In this document: positions 18,219 to 26,937 of the stretch, in pieces | How the letters are laid out: each line of letters begins with the position of its first letter | How positions within the stretch are numbered: the first letter of the stretch is position 1 | Assembly: GCF_007997015.1 (NCBI RefSeq) | Contig: NZ_VOSM01000004.1 | Location: forward strand, 1-64,000 | Length of the DNA stretch: 64,000 nucleotides | Reading direction: 5' to 3' | From: Lujinxingia vulgaris | GTDB taxonomy: Bacteria; Myxococcota_A; Bradymonadia; Bradymonadales; Bradymonadaceae | Position numbers and translations under genes: made by a program | Notes under the pieces: model-generated | What the model saw: the letters and a program-made list of their open reading frames with translations, nothing else | What the model was told of the DNA's origin: nothing | Databases searched by the model: none

Positions 18219-18412
18219 TCGACCGACCCTCGGTCACTCCGACCGCACCTCCCTCACCCGCACAAACACACGACTTCGACCGACCCTCGGTCACTCCGAC
18301 CGCACCCCCTCACCCCCACAATCACACGACTTCGACCGACCCTCGGTCACTCCGGCCGCACCTCCCTCACCCGCACAAACACACGACTTCGACCGACCCT
18401 CGGTCACCCCGA
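18219..18412. repeat. 57-bp array of GACC-CTC-GGTC palindromes
   Basis: Four copies of CGACCGACCCTCGGTCACTCCG are separated by CACCTCCCTCACCCGCACAAACACACGACTT-like linkers; most units are 57 bp. The linkers resemble those at 14.99-15.07 kb more than those of other arrays. The array lies just after the second paralogous lipoprotein gene and about 90 bp before the DUF4178 operon. Confidence 0.88.
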
Positions 18413-18501
18413 CCGCACCTCCTCAGTCATTTGCACCGACTCCTCCCTCGTGGTACCCGATGGCCTCACTTGATTGTGCACCATCTTTGCCCGGAGCTGT
18501 G

Positions 18502-19038
18502 ATGCTAGCCTGGTTCAAACGCTTCTTCGCTGCCCTCTTCGGCAAGCGGCCCGAGCCGCGGCAGCTGCCCCCGGGGCGCGACGTTAACCTGAGCAGCCTG
18601 CGCATCGGCGATGTGGTCGTGCACCTCGACCAGACCTACATCGTCAACCAGCGCATCGTGAACCACGCCAACGGCTTCTTCTGGCACGACTACAAGCTCT
18701 ACGGCGGTGATGACGCCCACATCTGGCTCTCGGTCGAAGATGACGACGAGCTGGAAGTTGCCCTCTACCGTCCGGCCGATCTTACGCTCAACGAGGAGCC
18801 CCCCGAAGAGATCGAGTACCTCGGCCAGCTCTTTCGCCTCACCGAGAAAGGCACCAGCGACGCCAAGATCAGCCGCGAGAGCGGCAGCGAGACGCGCACC
18901 ACCGCCTACTCCTGGGACTACGAGGGTGAGGGCGGCAAGCGTCTCAGCGTGCAACGCTGGGGCGAGAGTGAATATGAAGTGATGGTTGGCGAGCCGGTCA
19001 ACGCCGCCTCGCTCGATTTGATGGCCCAGCCGGACTGA
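18502..19038 (+). CDS. DUF4178 domain protein
   Basis: A 178-aa protein starting at 18502 with GGAG 5-6 nt upstream; an in-frame ATG at 18460 lacks a site. A short amphipathic or membrane-facing N-terminus (LAWFKRFFAALFGKR) is followed by a DUF4178-type domain: LRIGDVVVHLDQTYIVNQRI...WHDYKLYGG...WLSVEDDDELEVALYR, then YLGQLFRLTEKGTSDA and YEGEGGKRLSVQRWGESEYEVMVGEPV. It is the first gene of a five-gene plus-strand operon with a second DUF4178 protein, DUF350 and a membrane spermidine synthase. DUF4178 has no established activity, but the association with polyamine enzymes recurs in bacteria. Confidence 0.85.
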   Translation: MLAWFKRFFAALFGKRPEPRQLPPGRDVNLSSLRIGDVVVHLDQTYIVNQRIVNHANGFFWHDYKLYGGDDAHIWLSVEDDDELEVALYRPADLTLNEEPPEEIEYLGQLFRLTEKGTSDAKISRESGSETRTTAYSWDYEGEGGKRLSVQRWGESEYEVMVGEPVNAASLDLMAQPD

Positions 19039-19042
19039 GACC

Positions 19043-20164
19043 ATGACGATCCGAGACCGCCCACTTATCCCCGCCTTCTTTGCGCTCTTCTGCCTGGTCG
19101 GTGCCATCTACGGCATGATGGGCGAGCGCAAGACGCTGATCTACAACGAGACGGCCAACTTCGCCGAGCTCAACACCCCGCAGAAGCTCATCGGCCTGGA
19201 GCTCGACCCCGAGCGCATGTACACGCTCAACATCCTCTACGCGATGCCCATGCCGGTGAACGGCGCGATGGACGTGGGCGCGGCGGTGCTCAACAGCGAT
19301 GGCGAAGAACTTCTGGAGCTCGAAGACTCCTACTGGCGCGAGACCGGCGTCTGGCGCGAAGGTGGCGAGTCGGGCACCTGGGACGAGCAGAACGCCCGCA
19401 CGCAGTTTAACTTCCGCGTGCCCGACGCCGGCACCTACAGCCCGCAGATCACGCTATTCAGCGCCCGCGCGGTGCCGGCGGCCGCCTTCAAGGTTCAGAT
19501 CCTGCGCAGCAAACCGCGCATTGTGGGTTCCTGGCCCTTCTGGCTGGGGCTGCTCATCTTCATCGGCGTGGCGGGGTATGTGGCCAACGGTCGCACCAAA
19601 GTCACCCGCAAACACCTTGAGAAGATGGGCTCCGGCTCCAAACTCAAGCTCCGCGGAGAGCTGCTCACCGTGGTCGACGTGCGCGAGCACCGCGAGCCTG
19701 GCGAGGAGACCGGCTACGAGCTCCGGCTGCAAAATCACCGGGGCGAAGAGCACTTCATCGCCATCGAGACCTACGAAGAAGAGTACACCGACAGCGAGGG
19801 CGACGACTGCTATCGCAACCACCGCTACATGCTGCACTGGCTCGAACTCAGCCCCGACGAGCTCGCCAGCGTCAGCCAGCAGGCCCACAACCAGCGCTGG
19901 GTGCGCGTGCGCAACACCACGCTCTCGCTCGACCGCAACAACAGCGGCAGCGGCAGCCTGACCACCCGCTTTGAGGGTGAGACCTATCAAAGCAACTACA
20001 AAGCCTGGGTTTACTTGCCCTCCCCCTTCCCGCGTATCCACGCCGGCGGCGCCCTCATCCTCGAACACCTCCTCTATGAGGACCGTGGCGAGCATGAGTG
20101 GAGCCTGATGGAGATTTTGACCTGGAAGGATATCGAGATCATCGAGTTAAAGCCCCGCGCCTGA
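19043..20164 (+). CDS. Membrane-anchored DUF4178-like protein
   Basis: A 373-aa protein, 4 bp downstream of the first DUF4178 gene. It has an N-terminal helix (LIPAFFALFCLVGAIYGMM), an extracytoplasmic-looking beta domain (about residues 35-155), a second helix (SWPFWLGLLIFIGVAGYV, about 165-182), and a C-terminal domain (about 195-373) with KLKLRGELLTVVDVREHREP...YELRLQNHRGEEHFIAIETYEEEY...WLELSPDELASV that resembles DUF4178. This layout puts the DUF4178-like part on the opposite side of the membrane from the beta domain. The start is set by spacing; the ribosome binding site is weak. Confidence 0.8.
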   Translation: MTIRDRPLIPAFFALFCLVGAIYGMMGERKTLIYNETANFAELNTPQKLIGLELDPERMYTLNILYAMPMPVNGAMDVGAAVLNSDGEELLELEDSYWRETGVWREGGESGTWDEQNARTQFNFRVPDAGTYSPQITLFSARAVPAAAFKVQILRSKPRIVGSWPFWLGLLIFIGVAGYVANGRTKVTRKHLEKMGSGSKLKLRGELLTVVDVREHREPGEETGYELRLQNHRGEEHFIAIETYEEEYTDSEGDDCYRNHRYMLHWLELSPDELASVSQQAHNQRWVRVRNTTLSLDRNNSGSGSLTTRFEGETYQSNYKAWVYLPSPFPRIHAGGALILEHLLYEDRGEHEWSLMEILTWKDIEIIELKPRA

Positions 20165-20213
20165 TCGCGCCTGGAGGCTGCCCCCATAACCACACGCTGC
20201 ACGAGGAACCCCC

Positions 20214-20645
20214 ATGGACATGGCACAGTTGGGTCAACTGATCACACAGATTCTCGGATGGAGCCTGGGCGGCATGGCCGCTCTGGTGCTGGCGCGTTAC
20301 GCCTACAAGGTCATCGCGCCTTTCGACGTCAACGCCGAGCTCGTCGGCGACCGCAACACCGCCGTCGGTGCGAGCAAGGGCATGTTCCAGATCGCCGCGG
20401 CGATCATCCTGCACGGGCTCGTCGGCGGCGAACGCATGGCCAGCACCCTGTGGGCCGACATCGCCCTTGTGGCGGGCCTCTTTTTGCTGGGCCTCTTGAT
20501 GCTCTGGGTCGGCCGCATTGTGCTCGTCACCGCGACCTCCTTCGACTTCAACAAGCAGATCCACGAGGAAGACAACCTCGCTGTTGGTCTCATCGAAGGC
20601 AGCTACTTCATCGCCTTTGCCGTGATCATTCACGGCGTCATCTGA
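20214..20645 (+). CDS. DUF350 (YjfL-type) inner-membrane protein
   Basis: A 143-aa protein with GAGGAA before the ATG and four hydrophobic helices in two similar pairs. The first pair ends in FDVNAELVGDRNTAVGASKG and the second in FDFNKQIHEEDNLAVGLIEG, the repeated F-D-x-N...E...N-x-A-V-G pattern that defines DUF350. It lies between DUF4178 genes and a spermidine-synthase-like gene, a known neighbourhood for this family. Its function is not established; the context suggests polyamine or membrane-stress related work. Confidence 0.92.
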   Translation: MDMAQLGQLITQILGWSLGGMAALVLARYAYKVIAPFDVNAELVGDRNTAVGASKGMFQIAAAIILHGLVGGERMASTLWADIALVAGLFLLGLLMLWVGRIVLVTATSFDFNKQIHEEDNLAVGLIEGSYFIAFAVIIHGVI

Positions 20646-20661
20646 GCTCGCCGCGCAGCCT

Positions 20662-22239
20662 ATGAGTCCCCCCAACCTCGACGCCACCGAGGCGGCCGCC
20701 CAGCCCCTGGGCTCTCGCCAGCGCCTGCTCCTGGCGATTGTTGCCCTGAGCGTGGGTGCCGTCTCGATATGCGGCATCATCTACCAGCTCATCGTCGGCA
20801 CGGTGAGCACCTACCTGCTGGGCAACAGCACCTTCCAGTTCTCCATGACCATCGGCCTCTTTATGTCGGCCTACGGTCTGGGCGCCTTCCTCTCCACCCG
20901 CGTCAAACGTCGCCTGGTCGACGTCTTCGTGCTCACCGAGATCCTGGTGGGCCTTGTGGGGGGACTCTCGGCCTTTACGCTCTTCTACCTCTACGCCATC
21001 GGCGGCTTTTTCGAGATCGGGCGCGTCGTGCTCATCCTGACACTGGGCACGCTGGTGGGCCTGGAGATGCCGCTCCTGATCCGCATCAGCGAGGAGCTGC
21101 GCCAGGACCTGCGCTTGAGCGTGGGCCAGATGATGGGTGTCGATTACCTGGGCGCGCTGGTGGGAGGCGTGGCCTTCCCCCTTTTGCTGCTCCCGGTCTT
21201 CGGCATCATGGGCTCCTCGCTGCTCATCGGGCTCTTCAACGTGCTGGTGGCCCTGGTGATGCTTCAGGTCTTTCGGCCCATGCTCACCCGCGCGCGCCAG
21301 ATGCTGGTTTTAGGGGTGTTGGCCCTGGCCTTGCTCGGCGGCGCCCTGATCGTTAACCGCCCCATGGAACGCCTGGTCGAGCGCGAACTCTATGAAGATC
21401 CCATCGTCTTTATGGAGCAGACCCCCTACCAGAAGATCGTCATGTCCAGGCGCGACGACGACATCCGCCTCTTCCTCGATGGTTCCCTGCAGTTCTCCGC
21501 CCGCGATGAGTACCGCTACCACGAGGCGCTTGTGCACCCGGCGGCCGGCCGCCTCGACACCATCGAACGCGTGCTCGTCCTCGGTGGCGGCGACGGTCTG
21601 GCGCTGCGCGAGCTCGGCCACTACGAGAGCATTGAGCACATCACCATGGTCGACCTCGATCCGGCGATGACGCGCCTGGGCCGCGAGCATCCGATGCTGC
21701 GCGAGCTCAACGAGCGGGCTTTTGAAACACTCCCGGTGGAGGTGCTCAACGTCGACGCCTTCAACTTCGTGCGCGAGTTTGAAGCGCGCGGGGAGACGCC
21801 TTACGACCTCATCATCATCGATCTTCCCGACCCTCATCACGAGTCGCTGGCCAAGCTCTACTCGGTGACCTTCTACGTGAGCCTGCAGGCGCTCCTTGCC
21901 CCCGAGGGGCTGATGGTCGCCCAGCTCGGAAGCCCCTTCTTCGCCAACCGCACCTACTGGGGCGCCATCGCCACCCTCCAACGCGCCGGCTGGCAGACTC
22001 GCCCCTTCCACGCCAACGTCCCGAGTTTTGGCGAGTGGGGATTCGCGCTGGCCTCCCCGGGCTTTATCCCCCCACAACCTCAGCACCAGTTTGAAGGCCG
22101 CTTCTACGACAGCACGCACGACGACGAGCTCTTTTACTTCCCCCCCGATCTGCAGCGCCGCCAGGAGGTGGAGCCCAACACCTTGATGCGACCGGTGCTC
22201 ATCGACTACTTTCGTGATGACTGGCGCAGCTGGAACTGA
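20662..22239 (+). CDS. Membrane-bound spermidine synthase-like protein
   Basis: A 525-aa protein. The N-terminal half has about seven membrane helices (residues 20-230), including MTIGLFMSAYGLGAFLS. The C-terminal half is a spermidine synthase-type domain: YQKIVMSRRDDDIRLFLDGSLQFSARDEYRYHEALVHPA (substrate loop with the conserved D-E...Y-H-E), VLVLGGGDGLALREL (nucleotide-binding G-x-G-D-G), MVDLDPAM, then IIIDLPDPHHESLAKLYS with the catalytic D-x-P-D-P. All key residues look intact, so aminopropyl transfer from decarboxylated S-adenosylmethionine is plausible. No speD gene is in the window, so the aminopropyl donor must come from elsewhere. Confidence 0.9.
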   Translation: MSPPNLDATEAAAQPLGSRQRLLLAIVALSVGAVSICGIIYQLIVGTVSTYLLGNSTFQFSMTIGLFMSAYGLGAFLSTRVKRRLVDVFVLTEILVGLVGGLSAFTLFYLYAIGGFFEIGRVVLILTLGTLVGLEMPLLIRISEELRQDLRLSVGQMMGVDYLGALVGGVAFPLLLLPVFGIMGSSLLIGLFNVLVALVMLQVFRPMLTRARQMLVLGVLALALLGGALIVNRPMERLVERELYEDPIVFMEQTPYQKIVMSRRDDDIRLFLDGSLQFSARDEYRYHEALVHPAAGRLDTIERVLVLGGGDGLALRELGHYESIEHITMVDLDPAMTRLGREHPMLRELNERAFETLPVEVLNVDAFNFVREFEARGETPYDLIIIDLPDPHHESLAKLYSVTFYVSLQALLAPEGLMVAQLGSPFFANRTYWGAIATLQRAGWQTRPFHANVPSFGEWGFALASPGFIPPQPQHQFEGRFYDSTHDDELFYFPPDLQRRQEVEPNTLMRPVLIDYFRDDWRSWN

Positions 22240-22265
22240 CCTGCCCCCACTTTTCAGGGTTTATT

Positions 22266-22508
22266 ATGAACGGACACGCCATCGGCCTCGGCATCCTCTG
22301 CGGCCTGCTCTTTCTCTTCATCGCCGCCATCGCTGTCGCCGCCAACCCCGACGACAGCCCCCCCACCGACAACTCGCGCGAATACACGCGCCGCCATCGC
22401 GACATGCACGTCGTCTACTACGGCCGCCACAGCTACGGCCGCTCCGGGCGCCTGGGCAGCGTCGGCAACCGCAGCTTCCGCGGCGGCGGATTGCACGGCG
22501 GCAAATAG
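22266..22508 (+). CDS. Small membrane protein with Arg/Gly-rich tail
   Basis: An 80-aa protein, 26 bp after the spermidine-synthase-like gene and probably its last operon partner. One hydrophobic helix (AIGLGILCGLLFLFIAAIAVAA) is followed by an Arg/His/Tyr-rich tail ending RSFRGGGLHGGK. AGGG lies upstream of the ATG. No family was recognised; the tail could bind nucleic acid, phospholipid or acidic partners. Confidence 0.6.
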   Translation: MNGHAIGLGILCGLLFLFIAAIAVAANPDDSPPTDNSREYTRRHRDMHVVYYGRHSYGRSGRLGSVGNRSFRGGGLHGGK

Positions 22509-22512
22509 ACAC

Positions 22513-22535
22513 CGCCGACCGTGACTCACGGTCAC
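22513..22535. repeat. Hairpin-forming GACCGT...ACGGTC element
   Basis: GACCGT and ACGGTC arms are separated by GACTC directly after the stop codon of the small membrane protein. It is another variant of the window's GACC/GGTC palindrome family, with a longer centre. Confidence 0.6.
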
Positions 22536-22615
22536 ATATTTCACTTTAATATCAACACCTTACGCCACACACACATGCAACACATGTAGCCACACTCCCC
22601 ACGTTCAGCATCATC

Positions 22616-22665
22616 CCAAAAACGACCCACGGTCACCTCCAGGCTGACCGTGGGTCGTTTTTTTT
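22616..22665. terminator. Bidirectional terminator built from two GACC/GGTC palindromes
   Basis: A perfect 15-bp stem pairs 22621-22635 (AACGACCCACGGTCA) with 22645-22659 around a 9-nt loop. It has a T run on the right and an A run on the left, so it can terminate transcription from both sides. It lies between the convergent spermidine operon and the minus-strand lipoprotein gene ending at 22854. Each stem half is itself a variant of the GACC-NNN-GGTC palindrome (centre CAC or GTG), linking this repeat family to terminators. Confidence 0.88.
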
Positions 22666-22689
22666 CGCGCAAAATCAACACCTTACCTC

Positions 22690-22853
22690 TTATCTCCTTT
22701 CCACAACCCGCGCCCCCAACGCCCTCACGAATCGACCAACACCGCAAACCCCCGAGCCCCACAACCACCCAACCACACAACCACACAACCACAACCCGCG
22801 CCCCCCCCAACGCCCTCACGAATCGACCAACACCGCAAACCCCGGCGCCCCCC
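22690..22853. repeat. C-rich intergenic repeat, two tandem copies
   Basis: Two copies contain CGCGCCCCCAACGCCCTC, ACGAATCGACCAACACCGCA, AACCCC and CACAACCACCCAACCACAC words. This is the first clear occurrence, from the left, of the second repeat family. It directly abuts the stop of the minus-strand gene at 22854. Confidence 0.85.
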
Positions 22854-24227
22854 TCACCGCTCCCACACCCCGGCAAGCCTGGCCACGTTGTCATTGTCGA
22901 TCCAGTGCAGGTAAATCGGCCCCTCCCCCGCCAGCAACGCCCCCGGGTTGAGCACCACCTCAATGCGCGCATCCTCCCAGCTCACGATGCGCTGCAGCTC
23001 CACCCGGGCGCTCTCCAGATAGTCCGCACCATCGGTCAGCACCACGCGGCGCCAGCTATCATCGACGTAGACCTCACCAAACATATAGTCAGGCTGATTG
23101 TAGCCCGCCGGCTCCGGCCCCACCTGGTGGTAGAAGCCCCGCGTGCTATCCCAGTAGGTGTTGGGCGTGTAGCGCCCAAGCTCCTCGCCATCCGGCCCCA
23201 GATTCATCGCCGGCAACCAGAGCTGTCGGCCGGTATCCGCAAACCAGTACTGCCACTGGTTAAAGATCATCCCGGGCTCGGTATCGCCAGAAGGATCGAT
23301 GAACATCTCCTCCAGATGCCACTGCGTCACATCCCCCTCGGGCCGAGACGACCACACCGGCACCCGATAGCCATTCTCCATCGGAGGCGGAAACACGAGC
23401 GTGCCCCCCTCGCTGTACTGCCACTGATTCTTCGAGATATTGCCCGCCGCCGAGCCTCCCCACCCCTCCTGCTGGTTGTCGCGCTGAGAGCCTCGCATCG
23501 TTTTTAAGGAGTTGTCGTTCTGCCCCTCGGGGTAGCGCACCCGCGAGGCGTAATAGTAGCGCGCATCACGAAAAGGCGCCGGCTCGCTGGTCTTTCCGCC
23601 GGTGGTCGCAACTCCCATAAAGTACGCGCCGCTCTTGCGATCTTCGGGGCCGCCACCGGCCGGCCCCAGGTAATGCGCTGGACCTCCCGGGTAACGCAAA
23701 CGCTCCCCCTCCCGCTGATACACCGGCCTGGCCCGGGGCGACTCTTTGCCGTAAAGCGGCGAACCTTCCACCTCCTCGCCATGCGCAAGTCCGGCGTTAA
23801 ACCCCTCCGCTTCGCCGCGCACATAGACCTCATCGCCAAAATCCCACAGCAGCGCCGGGCCGCCCCCGGCCTTCTCCCCGAACCCCACCGACGCGCTCCC
23901 CACCGCGATCACCACGCGGGCCCCCACCTCCTGCGCCCCACGCACCTCATAGCCCCCCTGCCCCTCCCAGAGCGGCGCATCGCTGCCGCCATCGGCCACG
24001 TCTGCATCACTCCCGGTATCATCTGCATCCGCGTCCTCTCCCCCATCACCGGCCTCGTCGGAGTCCTCGCCACCGTCCAACGCTGCATCCGCACCATCGC
24101 CACCAGCATCACTCCGAACCCCGGCGTCGGGCCCCGCCGCCGGCCCCTCCGGCTCCCCGCTGCACCCCACCATCGCAGCCAACGCCACCATCACCCACGC
24201 CATCTTCACCGTTTTCCAGCGCATCAT
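22854..24227 (-). CDS. Lipoprotein of unknown function
   Basis: A 457-aa protein. The start at 24227 has GAGGGGAG upstream and yields a signal peptide ending in AAMVGC; the longer open frame extends into repeat sequence. A Gly/Asp/Ala-rich linker runs to about residue 85. The main domain has many Trp, Tyr and Gly residues (RYYYASRVRYPEGQNDNSLK, NQWQYWFADTGRQLWLPA, IYLHWIDNDNVARLAGVW), which resembles carbohydrate-binding or polysaccharide-active beta-sandwich proteins, but no named family is certain. It converges on the spermidine operon across a bidirectional terminator. Confidence 0.75.
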   Translation of the reverse strand: MMRWKTVKMAWVMVALAAMVGCSGEPEGPAAGPDAGVRSDAGGDGADAALDGGEDSDEAGDGGEDADADDTGSDADVADGGSDAPLWEGQGGYEVRGAQEVGARVVIAVGSASVGFGEKAGGGPALLWDFGDEVYVRGEAEGFNAGLAHGEEVEGSPLYGKESPRARPVYQREGERLRYPGGPAHYLGPAGGGPEDRKSGAYFMGVATTGGKTSEPAPFRDARYYYASRVRYPEGQNDNSLKTMRGSQRDNQQEGWGGSAAGNISKNQWQYSEGGTLVFPPPMENGYRVPVWSSRPEGDVTQWHLEEMFIDPSGDTEPGMIFNQWQYWFADTGRQLWLPAMNLGPDGEELGRYTPNTYWDSTRGFYHQVGPEPAGYNQPDYMFGEVYVDDSWRRVVLTDGADYLESARVELQRIVSWEDARIEVVLNPGALLAGEGPIYLHWIDNDNVARLAGVWER

Positions 24228-24664
24228 CACTCCCCTCAAAGCAGCCTCATCCACCGGCGCCCCTCCCCACACAAGAGCAGAGGACGCCCCACCTTTAAAA
24301 CGCGATTCCCCCTCCCTACCACGCCCCCCAACGCACGTCAGGCAACGCCGCGTTTCAAGATGCAACGCCACAACCCGCACCTCCCCCCCACAACCACCCA
24401 ACCTCAACCCGCACGCCCCCCAACGCCCTCACAAATCGACCACCATCGCGACCCCGGGCGCCCCACAACCACCCAACCACCCAACCACCCAACCTCAACC
24501 CGCACGCCCCCCAACGCCCTCACGAACCTCCCCACCACGCAAACCCCCGCGCCCCCCCCGTTGAACCCCACCTCCCACCGCGCTACCATCATCGCGCTCT
24601 ACAAAACTGCAAAAGCTGCAAACCTCCCACCCCCCGGGGCCTCCCCCTCTCTCGGAGCCACGCC
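24228..24664. repeat. Divergent intergenic region with C-rich repeats
   Basis: The region separates a minus-strand and a plus-strand lipoprotein gene. Two copies of the C-rich unit (AACCTCAACCCGCACGCCCC, CAACGCCCTCACAAATCGACC, GCGCCCCACAACCACCCAACC) lie at about 24370-24560. Promoters for both genes must lie here but none is clear. Confidence 0.8.
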
Positions 24665-26863
24665 ATGAACGCGTCCCTTCGCTCTGCACTGCGCCTTGCG
24701 CCCCCTCGTCTCGCAGCTCTCATCGCGCTCCTCGCCAGCTTCAGCATCGCCTGCTCCGACGACCCCGAGCCCTCGCCGGACCCCGACACAGCCCTCCCCG
24801 ACGCCGGAGACACCTCCGACGCCCCGGACGTCGAGCCTCCCGAGACCTGCGGAAACGGCCAGCTCGACGATGGCGAGCTCTGCGACGGCGCGCTACTCAA
24901 TGACGCCACCTGCCAGAGCCTGGGCTTTGAGGGCGGCACGCTCACCTGCGCCTCAAGCTGCTTGAGCTACGACGAGAGCGGCTGCGACTCTGGCGAGCCC
25001 CCCACCTGCGAGCGCGGCTGCCCCCAGGGCTACACCTGCAACGCTCAGGGCGAATGCGCCGGTGGCGACCCCACCGATCTGACCCTGGACCTCATCACCC
25101 ACACCGTCTCCGGGGAGGTCCGCCTCGATGGTGAGGTTCCCGAGTTCCCGCACGACGAGGACGACGACTGCGTCACACTTGAGTTCGTCGACGAGGCGCA
25201 CAACGTCACCATTTCCATCTACGCAACGTGCAACAACCGCGGCGAGCCTTTTACGTTTGAGGGACAGGTCTACCCGGGTACCTACACCGTGACGGTGCGC
25301 GCCGGTTTTGATGCGATTCCTTACTCCTACCGCGTCAGCGACGCCCTCAGCATCGATGCCGACACCGAGGATCTGCTCTTCGACGTCATCTCCCACCCCA
25401 TCGCCGGCGAACTTCGCCATAACGGACAGGTCCCCCACGATTCGCCAGGCGGCGGCCCGAACTGCGGAGCGATGATCTTTGTCGATCAGCAGCTCCATCA
25501 GCGCTACACCCTCCCCTTCACGTGCAACCCTGAGGGGCAGCCTTTTACCTTTGAGGGCCGCCTCCCCGAAGGGCGCTTCGATGTCTACGTCACGAGCTAC
25601 CAGTCCGAGACCCTGCCGCTCTCGGTTGAGGGCCTTGTCGAGCGTGATCTTCAGGTCAACGCCCCCCGTACCGATCTTCTCTTCGATATTGCCACCCACC
25701 TCGTGCGCGGAGAGCTGCTACGAAACGGGGAGCCCCCCACCTTCGACGACACAGTCTTCACACGCTGCGTGAACGTCCATTTTGTCGAACCCACCCTGGG
25801 ATACGAGTTCACCCAGGAGTTTCGCTGCGACGCCTTCAACGAGGGCTTCGACATCGAGATGCTCCTCTACCCGGGCACCTACGATGTCTACGTCTCGGGC
25901 GTCGGTGACGTTATGCCGCAGCTTCGCGGACGCATCATCGAAGGACTTGAGGTCAACGCCGACATCAACGACCTCACAGTCGATGCCACCGTACACACCA
26001 TCGCCGGGCGCGTGCTCAAAAATGGCGCCGCCCCCACCATCGCCCCCGGCGGCGCGGCATTCTGCGCCATGCTCAGCATCACCGACCTTGAGGGCGGCGC
26101 CTCCCACGGCATCGATCTGCCCTGCACCGATGATGCCCCCTTCATCTTTGAGCGCCTGATGTTCGAGAGCACCTACGCGCTCGCCATCACCACCCACGCC
26201 GACTTCGTCACCGATGTTCCCGACGCCCCCTTCCTCGCCCACGAAGCCCTGGTGGTGGACCGGGACCTCACCGACCTTGAGCTCGACGTGCAGACGGTCT
26301 CGGTCTCCGGCGAAATTCTCGAAAATGGCGACATCCCCGAGATCCCCGGCAACGCCGCCCCCGAATGCCTCTACGCCCACTTCGTCAAACCTCAGCAGGA
26401 CTACGAGCTGCAATTCTCCCTTGCCGCAACCTGCGACCCCGAGGGCGGCCCGGCGATCTTCGAAGGTGAAGTCTTCCCGGGAACTTACAAAGTCTATGTC
26501 TCCGGAAGCTACGGCGTCTTACCTCCCTCGGGCTATCTGGTGCTCGACGAGCTCACCATCGACACCGACGTGAGCGATCTTGAGCTCGACGTCCCCACCC
26601 GCCCCCTCGCCGGCCAGATCTTGCATAATGGCGAGCAACCCTCCTATGAGCCGGGCACCTTCCCTCAGTGCGCGTCGGTGAGTTTTATCTCCCTCAACGA
26701 CCACGGCTCGGTGCACATCGGCGGTACATGTCCGACCGACGGCGGCGCGGTGCGCTTTGATGGCGAAGTCTTCCCGGGCACCTACCGCGTGGAACTTATT
26801 GGGCGCTGGTCAGACCTTCCTTTCTACCCGCTGCGGGTGGTCGATGTGTTGCGCGTGGACTGA
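24665..26863 (+). CDS. Repeat-containing lipoprotein with six carboxypeptidase-regulatory-like modules
   Basis: A 732-aa protein with GGAG before the ATG and a signal peptide ending in FSIAC. After an Asp/Pro linker there is a Cys-rich part with CGNGQLDDGELCDG and later CERGCPQGYTCNAQGEC. Six modules of roughly 95 residues follow. Each begins with an LxxD(L/V)xxHxxxGE-like strand and a LDGEVPE- or HNGQVPH-type turn, and each has an FEGxVYPGTYxVxV-like stretch in the middle. The P-G-T-Y-x-V motif is typical of carboxypeptidase-regulatory-like or CnaB-type beta folds. It probably extends from the cell surface. Ligand and function are unknown. Confidence 0.8.
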   Translation: MNASLRSALRLAPPRLAALIALLASFSIACSDDPEPSPDPDTALPDAGDTSDAPDVEPPETCGNGQLDDGELCDGALLNDATCQSLGFEGGTLTCASSCLSYDESGCDSGEPPTCERGCPQGYTCNAQGECAGGDPTDLTLDLITHTVSGEVRLDGEVPEFPHDEDDDCVTLEFVDEAHNVTISIYATCNNRGEPFTFEGQVYPGTYTVTVRAGFDAIPYSYRVSDALSIDADTEDLLFDVISHPIAGELRHNGQVPHDSPGGGPNCGAMIFVDQQLHQRYTLPFTCNPEGQPFTFEGRLPEGRFDVYVTSYQSETLPLSVEGLVERDLQVNAPRTDLLFDIATHLVRGELLRNGEPPTFDDTVFTRCVNVHFVEPTLGYEFTQEFRCDAFNEGFDIEMLLYPGTYDVYVSGVGDVMPQLRGRIIEGLEVNADINDLTVDATVHTIAGRVLKNGAAPTIAPGGAAFCAMLSITDLEGGASHGIDLPCTDDAPFIFERLMFESTYALAITTHADFVTDVPDAPFLAHEALVVDRDLTDLELDVQTVSVSGEILENGDIPEIPGNAAPECLYAHFVKPQQDYELQFSLAATCDPEGGPAIFEGEVFPGTYKVYVSGSYGVLPPSGYLVLDELTIDTDVSDLELDVPTRPLAGQILHNGEQPSYEPGTFPQCASVSFISLNDHGSVHIGGTCPTDGGAVRFDGEVFPGTYRVELIGRWSDLPFYPLRVVDVLRVD

Positions 26864-26937
26864 GTTTTTTTTGCCACACACCTCATGGCTACCGCGCTGA
26901 CCGGGGCCTCATCAAAATCACTGTTGGAGCACGCTGA

